From the NCBI GenBank assembly GCA_951799425.1, contig OX637405.1, forward strand, positions 16,651,089 to 16,715,088: 64,000 bases of DNA, given 5' to 3'. Shown one piece after another: positions 43,656 through 55,971 of this stretch. The stretch comes from Ilex aquifolium (lineage: Eukaryota > Streptophyta > Magnoliopsida > Aquifoliales > Aquifoliaceae). The notes under the pieces were generated by a model, which was given only the letters and a program-made list of their open reading frames with translations, made no database searches and was not told where the DNA came from. Positions within the stretch are counted from its first letter, which is position 1. Every line of letters starts with the position of its first letter. The translations under genes and the position numbers were made by a program.

Positions 43656-46315
43656 TGACGCCCCTAAAACCGGGGGTCCTTTGTCAACCTTTTGATCACC
43701 CATCAACTCACATCAATATCCATGAATGCCGCCTAACCCGACACCACGGCACAACATCCCTTTTACCGGGATCACAAATAACACAGCGTTGGACAGAGTC
43801 TCCGTTGTACTGGGCACTTCCAAACGCATAACCTGTGTACAATTCAATCACATGACCCATCCAAGGTCTAATATACATTAATTTACTCTTAACATAACAC
43901 CATTTACCCCCTTGAAGTGAAAGGACTCAAGGCCCCGAAGCATAGCAAAACATTTTAAATTTTGAGATTTGAAGAAAACCTACAAGTAGAAGATGTTCAT
44001 GTTCTACCGGTAGGAAAACCTTTCAGAAAAGTTCTACCGATAGGTTTCTTATCGTTCTACCTATAGGAAAACTCACTAGAAATTTTCTACCAACAAAGCT
44101 CGGCGTTCTGCTGGTAGAAAAAGCCTATTGGAAATGTTCTACCGGTAGAAGAACTCATCGTTCTACCGGTAGGTCTTCCCAGTTTTTCCCCGATTCCATC
44201 CTTTTTCAATTCCAATTCCTTTCAGCCTTATACATCATCAACTCAAACTCATACAACATACATTTTTAAACAAAACACAGTTCCTATGAGTGCTTTTATA
44301 ATTCCTAACATATGATTACATGTCCAAAACTAAAATACATATTAGTTTTACAAAAAACATAGTTTAAAAGCCATATCTCGGCTTTCCTTCAACAATGAGG
44401 GCCCGTGTGAGAGTTGTCCACCAGCACATGTCCCGCACCTGAAATATTGTACCCATAGAGGGTGAGCTATGCTCAGCAGGGTATCTCCTAAATAGGCTAT
44501 TCCCCAATCTATATACATATAAAATACTCACATGCAATTCAACAATCAACAACAATCCATTCAAGAATATGCAATTCATAATGGAATTCTCTATGTCATG
44601 CCATGATTTTAGATGACACTCACACATGCAACTCAACCCGAGCCTTCACCCCTTCGTATGAATCCGGACATTTCAAACCCCCGTCATTGATGTTACACAT
44701 CCAATGACTATTAAAATTCCTGGGTCTTTCTTGGGGTGTGTAATCATGGACTTACACCAACGGACACCTAACCGACACGGCATTTATGGACTTCCACCAA
44801 TGGCTCCGTGTACGCCGACACACTTTATGGACTCAATACCAATAGAGTGTGTATCAAAAATCACCGGGTCTTGCACCCGAGGGACAGTCTAGCCCTTCTT
44901 GCTAACCCCGACCCTATTTTCAATGCAAACTGGACGACTCAGTCGAACCCTGATCCAACTATCCCGAGCCCACACATCATCCACCAAGAATGGTGTTTGA
45001 TCAAACCATGCACACACACCCACACTCATGTCAATTGTCCACGAATGCGATGCTTCCCGTGCAATATGCACATCTAATGAACCATTGCATTTCATACTTA
45101 TGCAACCAAGATTTCAATTGCAATTTCAATACCATGTTCAACATGTCATAAGCACAATATGAGCAATATTCCTTCAACATTTCCAAGTCCTCAATGTCAA
45201 TATATCATAATGCATATACAAACATTTCCCAACATCAATCCCAAGTATGTTACAACATAATCAATGCAAATAACACACTTAATCCACATAGGCATTTCAT
45301 CAACACCCACATATATCATTTAAGGCATTTCATCAAACACCCACATATATCATTCAAGGTATTTTATCGAACACCCATATATATCATTCAAGGCAAGAAA
45401 ATCATGTATCACATAATATGCCCCAAATCATCGCATTTCTCAATAAATCACAACAAGTAATTTCTACATACCCAATTCATGCTAGAATTGATTGTAACCA
45501 TTGTTAATACCTATTTCCCACATTTCAAATACCATAGGTAAGTGCTATACATGAGATTACATCTCTAATACCCTAACCATTCCATATATCAACCCTAGGT
45601 TGAAAATAAACCTAATTAGGAAAGGAACCCTACCTCTTGAAGCGTAAAAACAAGCGGTAGAAGCCTTCAAGAACCCAAATCAAGCCTTAACCCTTGATTT
45701 TCAAAAATCCCGTCTTTGAAACTTTGGTGAAATCTGTGTTTGTTGGTACGTAGTCGTAGCCCTCGTCGTGTAGATCAACTTTGCTTCTTGGCCCAAGTCG
45801 ATTCGACCAAAGTTTGGCCCTAGATCGCAAGGAGGAATCTTGAAGAACCCTAGCTTTCTCTCTCTCTCTCTCGATGGAAATCTGATGGGTATGGGGAGAA
45901 AATCTGATTTTCTTTCCTATTTATACCCCTTAGATGCTTGGCCCTCATTATGCCACACGTCCTCCATTCCCGGGTCCGATTTCGTCCTGAAACAATTAAA
46001 TTTTATCCCGGTCCAAGTTCAAAATATTTTTATTTGAACTAACTTTAAATTATTATCCATTTTTTACTATTTAATTCACAGTCTCATTTATTTAGATCAT
46101 GCGACACCCGATCGCCTCGTAAAACGTAAAAAATCTGGCTGTCTCAGAATCCAACGAAATATGACTGAGTAACTAGATTTTGCAAGACGAATCCAATGGT
46201 GAGGTCCGTTTCATCATCTGAGTTCTAGAAAATTTTAAATTTTTAACCTGTACCGTAGTAAAAATTTACCATTTTACCCTTTTACATAAAAATTCAAATT
46301 TGCCCGGGTTTTACA
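43656..46315 (-). repeat. Tekay-like 5' LTR (2660 bp)
   Basis: On the - strand it starts TGTAAAACCCGGGC and ends GGGGCGTCA, with a primer binding site after it. A CTACCGGTAG-type cluster lies at about 43980-44180, some 320-530 bp from the U5 end. Upstream of its start is another polypurine tract (46316-46333) and polyprotein debris, so two elements are joined here. Small frames across it are not conserved. Confidence 0.88.
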
Positions 46316-46617
46316 TTCTTCCCCCCTTAAAAGAAATTCACACACACATGCACATTCAACCACATGCATATGCAACAGTCATATAACACTGAATGACTAT
46401 AAGAATGTACCTCCATCCTTGAGCAAGAATGGATAACTGGTACGTATAATGTCCTCACGCTCCCATGTCGCCTCCTCCACACCTCAGTGTTGTCACAACA
46501 CCTTCACCAGTCTCACGGTTTTGCCTCATAAAACCTGCTCTTGGTTATCCATGATATGCACATGTCCCTCCTCGAAGGTCCCATCCGCATCAACAACCAG
46601 CTCTATCAACCGAATTT
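46316..46617 (-). pseudogene. Polypurine tract and Tekay-like chromodomain debris
   Basis: The - strand reads a TTTTAAGGGGGGAAGAA tract just before the LTR. Upstream is a degraded relative of 9752-9904 (cggaggaggcgacatgggagcgtgaggacattatacg), broken by frameshifts. This is the 3' end of a Tekay-like element abutting the LTR. Confidence 0.65.
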
Positions 46618-47019
46618 CTCCTCTATTTATACCCCTTAGATGTTTGGCCCTCATTGCACAACACGTCCTCTATTCCCGAGTCCAATTTCATCCCGAAATA
46701 ATTAAATTTCGTCTTGGTCCAAGTTCAAAATATTTTTATTTGAACTTGCTTTAAATTATTATCCAATTTTTGTAATTTAATTCCAGGTCTCGTTTATTTA
46801 GGTAACGCAACACCCGATCGTCTCGTAAAACGTAAAAAATCTAACTGTCTCGAAATTCAACAAAAATTGACTGAGTAACTATATTTCGCGAGACGAATCC
46901 AACGGTGTGGTCCATTTCATCATCTGGGTTCTAGAAAAATTCAGGTTTTCAACCCGTGTTGTAGTAACAATTTACCGTTTTGTCATGTTTCATAAAAATT
47001 CAAATTTACTCGGGTTTTA
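46618..47019 (-). repeat. Tekay-like LTR fragment
   Basis: The first 400 bp of a second LTR copy, closely similar to 45905-46315. On the - strand it starts TGTAAAACCCGAG at 47019. It is joined at 46618 to polyprotein debris, giving a partial tandem arrangement with 43656-46315. Confidence 0.75.
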
Positions 47020-47032
47020 CAATTTTAGTTAG

Positions 47033-47731
47033 TTAGAGCATCTTTTGTAAAAAGTTAAAATAAAGATTTAATTTTTAAAAACCACTTCAATAGGACTCTT
47101 TATTCTTATCATTTTATATTTTGTCCTTTTTAGAAATAAATTTGGGTTGCCTCCCATTTTGCCCTTCATTCTTTTAACAAAAATTAATGAATAAATTATT
47201 CCAAACCAAGATACACAAACCAAACACAAAATATATACACCAACTTATTTAAGATCTATTGATTAATTTAAAATCAATAATATATATAGATGTGTGTACA
47301 CATACCAGTGAAAAAGTTTAGGGATGGCCGCTAACTAAGAGTGCTTGATATGGAGCCAATTAACAAGAGAAACAAATTGAAGCAATAATTTAATAGTTAT
47401 ATCTTGATGTTGTGTTTATGGAGTTTGATGACAAATTTAGCTTCTTTGAAGAAATACAATCAGAGGTTCAAAACGAATGGAAGAAGTAGGTTTGACGTAG
47501 TTGAGATATATTTACACTAAATGTCTTGGATGAAAAGACAAAGATACCCTTTTTGTAGTCCAAAAAAATTAGAGTATAGAGTGAGTTTGACTCTCCAAAT
47601 ATAAAAGTCAAATTAGACTCTCTATTTTAGAGAACATCAATAGAGAGTCCATTGGAGATTAAATTTCAGGAGTTGACTCTCTAAAATAGAAAATTGAGTG
47701 AGAATGGAGAGCCTATAGGAGATGCTCTTAG
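47033..47731. mobile_element. MITE-like element (possible)
   Basis: The ends are near-perfect inverted repeats: AGAGCATCT at 47035-47043 and AGATGCTCT at 47720-47728. Further weak inverted matches lie inside (gactctctaaaatag and tattttagagaacatc). AT-rich with no coding frame. The ends resemble common plant MITE ends with GAGCATCTCC. The target copy is unclear. Confidence 0.5.
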
Positions 47732-48135
47732 ATGTGGAATGATGAATGTTTGATTTATTTTATGGTTATTTTAGTATGCTCTCATGGTTTGATGTTTGAT
47801 TGATAGTTAATGTCTCCATTGTGAATTTTGGGCATTCAGCTAGAGTGGTCTCCGAACACTTAGAAAAAATTGGAGAAAACTGACGAATGGGGCAATGGAG
47901 ATCACCCTATTGACCGTTTGAGTGACCTACAGATAGTTGGAGCGATCCTAAGACGACACAAAGCAGTCTCTGCTCTCTTTGATTGGATTGAATCCTTTTT
48001 CTCATTCCAGTGTCAATCGCCCTCTCATAGCTCTTTGACGGCTAGGGCGGTCTTTGTCAATTTTATGCTTTCTTGGATCACGAGAAAAAACTAATTGTTG
48101 AATTATAAATAGCTTACTATCCAAGCTACGGGAAT
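47732..48135. other. Unassigned intergenic stretch
   Basis: No gene or repeat recognised. The 74-codon frame at 47870-48094 has no recognisable motif and no clear promoter, and I do not call it a gene. Confidence 0.4.
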
Positions 48136-49776
48136 TGTGAAACCCAAAAAAAATTAAAATTTAATTAAAAGGGCAAAACGGTAATTAACCGTTACAGTAC
48201 GAGTTGAAAACCCAAATTTTTCTAGAACTCGGGTGACGAAAAAGACCTCACCGTTGAATTCGTATCGCGAAATCTAGTTACTTGGTTAATTTTCGTTGAA
48301 TTATGAGACAATCAGATTTTTTGCGATTTACAATACGATCGGGTGTCGCGCGTCTAAAATTATTACGATTAGATTTTATTCATGGGGCCCAAAAAATAAT
48401 TTAAAGTTAGTTCAATAAAAATATACTAAACTTAATGCGATGTGAGATTTAATTAATTCGAAATAAAATTAGACCAGTTAAATCGGGACATGTGGCGCAC
48501 CGAGGGTCAAGCATTTAAAGGAGTATTAAAGGGGGAAATTGGGTCTTCCACCCATTTTCCTCCAAAGATCAGCCGAGAAAAGAGAGAAAAAATCTCTTCT
48601 TCACCTTCTTTCTTAGATCCATGAAGATCCAACTGTCGGATCGCTTCGAGCCAAGAATTAAAGTTTCTCTACGAACCACGAGCTACACACCCAAAGATCT
48701 TGCCTTTCTCCAAAAATCTTAAGTCAAGAATCTAGGGCTAAGGCTTGGAAGGCTTGATTTGGGTGTTTGAGATTTCTATTACACGGGCTCACGTTACAAG
48801 AGGTAGGGTTCCCTCATATATAGGTTTATTTACAACCTAGGATTATAATATGAAATGGGTAGGGCTATAGAGATGTAATCTCATGTGTTAGCTTACACCT
48901 AATGTATCTAGGATATGAAAAATGGGTATGAGAACATGTTAAAATCAATTCTTGTTTGATTTGGGTTTGATGAAATGGCTTGTTTGGGTATTCTATGTGT
49001 TTACATTTTTTTTGCCTACTAAGTGTTTAATAAAATTCTTAGAAATTCAAGTATGTTATTTGGATTGAAATCGGATGTGACATGCTTGGGAATGTTTGTA
49101 GATAATGGACATGTTTATTATATACTTTATGATATAATGGGCATGATGATATGAATTGTAATTATATATTATATTTGCATATTCATGGGTAACATCGCAT
49201 TTGTGGACATCCGACATAAATGCGAGTGTGTGTGCATGTTTTTAATCATACACCAATCTTGATGGATTGATACGTGGGCTCGAGAAAGTTGGACCTAGGT
49301 CTAGCTGAGTCGAACAGGTTTATGGGAATACATTTCAAGTGTTGGACGGGGCTTCCGCTGATGGCCCGTACTGATGATAGAGTCGAGTTGGGGCTCTGGA
49401 GTTATATTTTGTAGTCCCTTGTATATAATTATATTTGGTCTTGTATAATTTTAGTACAAAACTTATATTTTGACAAAGGCATGTAATGGGAATCTCTTGT
49501 ACATTATTCTATTGTGGATGAATGAATGTTGTGAATATTGGTATTCAATGCTATATTGATTGAATGTTGATGTTGGGACCCGGTTTGGTCAATGATTAGG
49601 ATTGCATAGGTTGTATGTGTTCGTACAAAGGAGACTCTGTCCGAATTTTGTTTAAGTTATGGACCCTGGTGAATGGGGTATTACTACGTGTTATTGGGTT
49701 AGACAATATCAAGGGTTATTCTGCAGTTTGATGGGTGATCAACGGATTAATCGGGACCCCCGAAATTGAGATGTCA
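48136..49776 (+). repeat. Tekay-like LTR with internal deletion (1641 bp)
   Basis: Starts TGTGAAACCC and ends GAGATGTCA. It follows the long LTRs to about 49320, then jumps to the segment atgggaatacatttcaagtg, so about 350 bp are missing. It has no ACCGGT cluster. This copy shows the undisturbed target site of the 707-5320 insertion. The flanks share only GAAT, so the target duplication is uncertain. Confidence 0.75.
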
Positions 49777-50719
49777 TAAGAATGCTTTAATACACTATAA
49801 AGTTGTCTATTAGACATCTAATGAGCCAAGAACAACCTTAGATCCCTAGGATCCAAAGGCTAAAATATCTTGATCCTCCATGTTTAACATTACACATTAA
49901 AGAAGAAAACCTTACTTGGTTATCAACCTAAACCCACAATGGTTGTGTGCATACCGAAAAAAATTTGGTGTGTCCTAGAAAATCGCTCGAGGCCTAGACG
50001 GTTCATTGTGGTGAGCGCGTCCAAATGAAGATACTCAAGACTTTGGTGGGTGTATTCGGATGAGAGATTGACAATGAACGAAGCATCTAACCATGAGTAA
50101 ATTGGTTGAGGTGTAAGTCTTAAATCCTTGTAATTGACTTTGAGTTAGTGGATTAAGCTAGGTGAATTGGGTGCCGATTCTGTAGGTTTTTTTTTTTCAA
50201 AAGGATTTTCGCATAAAATTGTTTGTGTTGTGGATGCTCTCATTGTTGCTTTAATTTTTTTAGACACGCACACACCTGCAATTGCACTCACAATATGTTT
50301 TAACAAATTGACTCTTACATGACATTATTTAATTGATTCATTAGTGTGGTTGTGGTTTTGTGGATTTGGCTTGTTAGAGGGATTATTGTTTTCGAATTGG
50401 ACTGTTAGGCTTGTTGATAAACATATTCATTGTATCCATTCGCATGCCGGGTTGTTCTTGTTGAGGAAAATGAGTTCAAACATACTTAATTGATTATTTT
50501 CTTAATTAATTTTATAATTGTGTAGATAGATTAAAATTGAGTGTTTGTTCATTCAAAAAGTGTTAATTAACTTATTCACCCCTCATCTAGGTCACTATGT
50601 AATTCCACGCCTTTCATCGTGTGGAAAGATCCTTAAGGCACTTTCCCCTATATTCTCTAGAAACACCAATATTAGACCAATAAAGTTAAGGGGTTATAAC
50701 CAAAGTCTAAAACTTGATT
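49777..50719. other. Unassigned stretch
   Basis: AT-rich. The frame at 50545-50733 has no recognised motif. No promoter, repeat or RNA gene is supported. Confidence 0.4.
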
Positions 50720-51345
50720 TGAGTTACATTTGAGTAAAAATTTTAATTTGATACAAGACACTCCAATGGACAAATTCAAATTTAAAGAAGGGCAAACTCA
50801 AATATAAAGTAGGGTAAACTTAAATTTAAAGGAAGGTGAAATATAATCATTGAATCTTTTAAAAGAATGAAATTTGACCATTGAAGATTTGAGTAAATAT
50901 TTGAGTCTGTCTTGATTTGAATAAAAAGTTGAGTCTCCCTTCATTTGGTATAGGTTTGTGTCAAAGACTGTATCTTGTTTTTAATCTGTTTTTACTCAAA
51001 TTTAAATTTGAATAAAAGTTTAAGTAAGGAGTGGAGATGGCCTTAGAGCATATCCAATCCTTACACTTTTTTAAACTCAAATTTAAATTTGGATAAATAA
51101 ACTCCTAAAAACTTTTTCTAATGTTAGAACCATACGTATATCAAATCAAAGAAGACTTTTTTTTTTTACTCAAATTAAGGGAGATTCAAATCATTACTCA
51201 AATATTTATGGTGAGATTCCATTCTCCTTTAAAGATCTAATAATTATATTTTATCATCATTTAAATTTGAATTTTTCTTTCTTTAAATTTGAGTTTACTT
51301 TTTATTTATTTATTTAAAGTTAGATAAAATTTGAAGTTTTCATTA
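50720..51345. repeat. AT-rich inverted-repeat block, MITE-like
   Basis: Several copies of caaatttaaatttg in both orientations: near 50770-50830, 51000-51010 and 51075-51090, and again at 51262-51295. Inverted stretches flank a central point near 51050 (taagtaaggagtgg against ccaatccttaca). It looks like one or two fold-back elements. The boundaries are not resolved. Confidence 0.45.
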
Positions 51346-51521
51346 GAGATGATATTATATATGATAAATAATGATATCCATGACACATTATGATCCAAAG
51401 TCAGAATCATCTTGCTATCTACGCGTACGATGATTGATTATCAAGGTTTTTTTTTTAACACAGTAATTAATTATCAAGTTCAAATGAAGAAAAGAGAATA
51501 ACAGGTTCGACGTTTTGAAAT

Positions 51522-52043
51522 GGGAGTAGACTACGGTACATCTAAAAAAAATTCGGTACCATACCTCCAAAATTAACTATTTCAAATGATATTTTTACAA
51601 CTTTTGTGAGTCATTTTACAATCAAAATATTTACCACTTTTGTGGTTAATTTACCACTTTTATGAGTGTTTTTACCATTGTAGTGGGTATTTTTACTACA
51701 TTTGTGGTAACTATTTTTATTATATTTCTTAGGTACAAAAAATTTATTACTTTTATGGGTGATTTACTACATTTGTGTGTGTTTTTACAACATTTGTGGA
51801 TGTTTTTACCACTGTTGTGATAAATATTTTTACTATTTTTTTAGGTATCACAATAGTGGTAAAACTACCCACAAATGTGATAAAAGTTACCACAAATGTA
51901 ATAAATGAAGGAATGGTACCGAATTTTTTTTTAGATATACAGTAGTCTACTCTCAGAATTTTTTTTGGATGTACCGTAGCCTACTCCCAAAATTTTTGGA
52001 GGTATGATACCAAATTTTTTTTGGATGCACCGTGGTCTACTCC
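51522..52043. mobile_element. Fold-back element upstream of presenilin
   Basis: The left end 51522-51572 (GGGAGTAGACTACGGTAC..) is inverted at the right end 51990-52043 with a few mismatches over about 50 bp. Two more copies of the right-end sequence lie inside at about 51911-51957 and 51953-51990. The centre is an array of TTTACCACTTTTGTGG-type units in both orientations. There is no coding frame. It ends about 220 bp before the presenilin start codon. No clean target duplication was found. Confidence 0.75.
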
Positions 52044-52263
52044 AAAATTCTGAGTCTCGGAAGTTCCGTTGTCTACAAAACTAATTTCTTAGGATCTCTC
52101 GAGTCATCATTCCCCTCCCTTTGGCACTTTCATAACACCCACCCCCCCGGCTCTTAAGTTGGACACGCCTTTCCCATCTCTATACTGAAAAGTCTGGCAA
52201 TGCCCCTCCAGGTGCCCTAACCAAAATCACCACCCACAACCCATTCGCCAAAATTCCCCAATC
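52044..52263 (+). promoter_or_regulatory. Presenilin upstream region and 5' leader
   Basis: A pyrimidine-rich stretch (tcccctccct, acccccccgg, cccatctctatac) without a convincing TATA box. Such CT-rich leaders are common in broadly expressed plant genes. The start codon context is CCCAATCATGG, with G at +4. The transcript start cannot be placed from the sequence. Confidence 0.4.
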
Positions 52264-53616
52264 ATGGACGACAGTATATTGTCATCAATCGGCCTGGAAA
52301 TTATCGGCGTGATGTCCCCAGTCTCCATCTGCATGCTCCTAGTCGTCCTCCTCGTTTACTCTCTCTCCTCCCCCTCTTCCTCCTCCCCCATTCGCTCCGC
52401 CGCAACCCTCGTTTACCTTGAATCGCCCACCGACTCAGCCTCCCAAAAGCTCGAAGGCGCACTCCTCAACGCCTTGGTCTTTATCATCCTCATCGCCATC
52501 GTCACGTTTCTCTTGGTCGTCCTCTACTACTACAATTTCACAAACTTCCTAAAGAACTACATGCGCTTCTCCGCCTTCTTCGTCCTCGCCACCATGGGTG
52601 GCTCCATTTTTCTGTCAATTATCCAGCATTTCTCCATACCCATCGACTCCATCACCTGTTTTGTGCTGCTTTTCAACTTTACCATTGTGGGTGTGCTCTC
52701 AGTTTTCTCAGATGGGATTCCGATTCTCTTAAGGCAAGTTTATATGGTGCTTTTGGGGATAATTGTGGCTGCTTGGTTTACCAAGTTGCCTGAATGGACC
52801 ACTTGGGTCTTGTTGGTGGCATTGGCTGTGTATGATCTGGTGGCGGTTTTGGCACCAGGGGGGCCTTTAAAGATTTTGGTTGAACTGGCCTCCAGCAGGG
52901 ATGAGGAGCTTCCGGCTTTGGTCTATGAGGCCAGGCCAACTGTTCCGGGGAATCGGGGGTCTAGCTTAGGGCTTTTGGTTGCTGGGGTATCGGATTCTAG
53001 TGGGGGGTCAGTTGAACTGCAGGTTGTCTCACAAAACAATGAGAGTCAAAATCCGAGTCATTCATCTGAGTATACCTCGGTTGAGATTCAAAATGATGAG
53101 CTTGAGATTGCTATAGAGGAAGGGGAAACATCTCCTTTGGTGCCTAATTTGTGGGAGAGGGACCCATCGAGTGGGGAGTCTTCTTTGGAGGTCCACTTGA
53201 CTGAGCATTCGGCTTCCAATGATAGATATAGGCGGTCTGAGATAGTTGTTGATGAGGAAATGTCTCCACTTGTTGAGTTGATGGGTATGGGGAATGGAGA
53301 GAGGGATCAGACTAGGAGGGAGGGTTTGGATAGCTCTGTGCCAACTAGCCGGGGTATAAAACTTGGTCTGGGAGACTTTGTTTTTTACAGCGTGCTAGTG
53401 GGCAGAGCTGCGATGTATGATCTGATGACTGTGTATGCTTGTTACCTTGCGATTATATCGGGACTTGGGTGCACTCTTATTTTGTTGGCTGTTTGCCGTC
53501 ATGCTTTACCAGCTCTCCCCATTTCTATTGCACTTGGAATTATGTTTTATTTCTTGACGCGGTTATTAATGGAACCTTTTGTGGTTGGGACAGCCACAAA
53601 TTTGATGATGTTCTGA
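52264..53616 (+). CDS. PS1: Presenilin, catalytic subunit of gamma-secretase-type protease
   Basis: A 450-residue polytopic membrane protein and aspartyl intramembrane protease. By family knowledge it acts in endomembranes with nicastrin-, APH-1- and PEN-2-type partners, cutting transmembrane segments. The catalytic motifs are intact: VYDLV in the sixth membrane span (Asp191), GLGD in the seventh (Gly368-Asp371) and PALP at 416-419 before the last span. About nine hydrophobic spans are visible (roughly 14-36, 67-90, 99-120, 128-149, 153-171, 177-197, 367-384, 390-412, 416-440). Between spans six and seven is an acidic, Ser-rich loop of about 165 residues, where endoproteolysis occurs in animal proteins. 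The ATG at 52264 gives the conserved start (IGLEIIGVMSPVSI). The length fits the longer of the two Arabidopsis forms, and the gene has no intron. No disabling change is seen. It is the only host gene recognised in the window. Confidence 0.96.
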   Translation: MDDSILSSIGLEIIGVMSPVSICMLLVVLLVYSLSSPSSSSPIRSAATLVYLESPTDSASQKLEGALLNALVFIILIAIVTFLLVVLYYYNFTNFLKNYMRFSAFFVLATMGGSIFLSIIQHFSIPIDSITCFVLLFNFTIVGVLSVFSDGIPILLRQVYMVLLGIIVAAWFTKLPEWTTWVLLVALAVYDLVAVLAPGGPLKILVELASSRDEELPALVYEARPTVPGNRGSSLGLLVAGVSDSSGGSVELQVVSQNNESQNPSHSSEYTSVEIQNDELEIAIEEGETSPLVPNLWERDPSSGESSLEVHLTEHSASNDRYRRSEIVVDEEMSPLVELMGMGNGERDQTRREGLDSSVPTSRGIKLGLGDFVFYSVLVGRAAMYDLMTVYACYLAIISGLGCTLILLAVCRHALPALPISIALGIMFYFLTRLLMEPFVVGTATNLMMF

Positions 53617-54490
53617 CTCTTTTCTTTCTTCTTGGAGGACATGGATTTTCATATGGGAACAGATATTTGCTGCATGACGAATCTGCTTTGAGCTCTTGTA
53701 ACTGTCTCATGATTGAAGTTTTGGATTGGATTATTCTGCCAGTCAAGACCATCTTGTATTGTGTTGAAACTGTAAATTGACAGGCTTTTCAGGTTGATCT
53801 ACCTTCAATATTAAAGCTAATTCTGTCATTCTAAAGTGATTCAGCTATCTTTTCATTGAAATTTAACTCAATGTGTGTGATGATTTATGTGTAATCACCT
53901 GGTGTAACATACATTGCAACAAAAATTATATTTCTTGTTCTTTTTCGTCAGGTTTGGTTGTCATGGCATTTGCTTAATATGCTCTGATGTTATCTTTACT
54001 GTTAGCTTCAAAGCCTTTTCTGATCATCCTTAGTTCGAATGGATGGTCAATCATCGTGGTTTATAATACATAAATAGAGGAATACAGAGGTTATCCTTAT
54101 AACGCTGTAATTTAAATAACCTGAGATTGAAGCCCTCACTACATTGTTTCTATTCTTCTTGAATGAGTTACAGAGTTCTTTAAAGATGAAGATTTCTGAA
54201 TATTCCTCCCAAGTTCACTTTTGGCCATATATACTTTGTTGTAAGTTTGCTTCCTTTGACACACTTCAATATAAAAAGTCCTCATCATGCTTTATTGGAG
54301 ACAATTGTATGTCCTGTAAAAAGACTACGAGACTATATATATATATATATTTCCCGGAAAGTACGATGTGACCATTTATCACCTGCTTGAACTCACCATT
54401 TGCATAGTGATCTTTCATGTGGCTACTATTTAACGGAATTGTGTTTATTCACGTTTCCATTCTTCCTTTTGGACTTTCCTCATGGTTTTG
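53617..54490 (+). other. Presenilin 3' flank
   Basis: No second gene recognised. The first part is probably 3' untranslated sequence; TTCAATATTAAAGC near 53800 is a weak candidate poly(A) region. A (TA)n tract lies at 54335-54349. The frames at 53439-53780 and 54144-54371 are shadows or unsupported. Confidence 0.4.
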
Positions 54491-55971
54491 GTGTAGGTGA
54501 GAGGATTCTTGTTTTGTAGAGATGTGCGAGTTTTCAAGTTTAAAGATTTCTATTGCCCAATTGGAGAGAATTTTGAGAATCTAAGGAAAAGACATGAATT
54601 TAGCACACGTGAGTACATGCGAGCTGTTTGGGGATCACTGGAGTGTCCAACCAGAGCTTTTGGGCTCTCAGAGGTTAGGTTATGGGTTTAATCAAATAAA
54701 AGAATGAACATTAGGTTTATAGTGGTCTACCAGTTCGGAAGCTTGGCTAGTCCACTCTAATAGAGTCTCTTGCTCCTAAGGAGGTGTCTATTAATTGGGA
54801 GAGAGGGATTACACACAGTAGATACACAGACGATTGCTTGATTACAAATGTGAGGGACTTGATCCCTATTTAAGTGTATAGCCGCCTCGTGTGATTGTCT
54901 TGCGTGATTTTCTGGGATCCTTTTGTAACTGATGTCATTCTAGTGTGATCAACATGATTCCCCTTGAGGCGGTTGCGAACCATGTGCCAGAATATTTGGC
55001 TGTTACGGGTTACATTCCCAAGGTGTGACTTGGCCCTCTAGAGGGTGCTAGCTATTGCAGTTATTGCAAACACGAGGGTCTCGTTACTGAAGATTCCTAA
55101 CCTGCGCACCCCGAGCTAGTGATCATGAGTTGCGGGGGTCTAAGCTGGGGAGTCCGAGCTTATCCTCCGCTAATTTTTGGTATCATCAGTTGCCCCAAGT
55201 CCCTAGCAAAGTAAGCCTTGCCTGACATGGATTGGGATTGATCTGTGCTATGGTAGAGAAGTTCAGCTCAGCTCGATTTGTACTCAAGAGTCACATGATG
55301 GGACGTTTCCTAATATTTTCGGCGTTGCACACTTGTGAGGAGTCATTTTTGCCTCGTTTATCGCACACGTTCAGCATGTATGTGCCACGTGTCCGATCGT
55401 ACGCTCGCCTTAAATGCCTTCACAGGCTAAACCACCAAAAGACCCTTGTTCCAACCTTTGTCATAATTTTGAATTCTTCGGCGCTTTCACCCAAAAACCC
55501 TCTTCTTCTCTCTTATTGTCAAGGCTGACTCAGTTGGTGTTCAAAGCATTCGAAGGTCCTCCTGAAGCTTGATCTATTATTCCCTGGTGCCCCCCCCCCT
55601 CCCTGGGTTCTTAATCGTTGATCATCTTCAATTTCTAGCTACGTCTTCTATCTTGCCCCTTTCTTTTCTTCTCTCTCCTAGGGTTTTTGTTCAACCTTAT
55701 ATCCTACGAATCTGAGGTGGTTACTCCATTTTTAGACCTTCCGCTTCTGTTTTTTTAGGAGCCAAGGTCGTTTTTTGTCTTTTATTCCCCTTTTCTTGGA
55801 TCCCTACACCACAACTAGGGTCTTCCTCTTCGATCATTGGAGTCTTGATTCTCGAGCTCTGGAAGACTATTTTTCGAATGTTCCTTCTCTCTACACTTTT
55901 TTTGGCCATTTTTCTCCTTGTGCCATCATGTCTGCTTCTTTTGAAGCACTGGTTATTTTGTCTCTCTTGCT
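54491..55971 (+). repeat. Probable LTR and leader of a gypsy-type element
   Basis: No host gene recognised. The stretch ctaccagttcggaagcttggctagtcc and the later tttggtatcatcagttgccccaagtccctag (55178-55206) look like LTR/leader sequence of the gypsy-type element whose gag begins at 55972. The second half (55440-55960) is pyrimidine-rich. A C-run is at about 55590. The boundaries were not resolved. Confidence 0.4.

Noticed and set aside
54497-54691. A possible second host gene exon of 64 codons after presenilin
   Set aside because: No recognised motif, no splice context that I trust, and repeat-like sequence follows.
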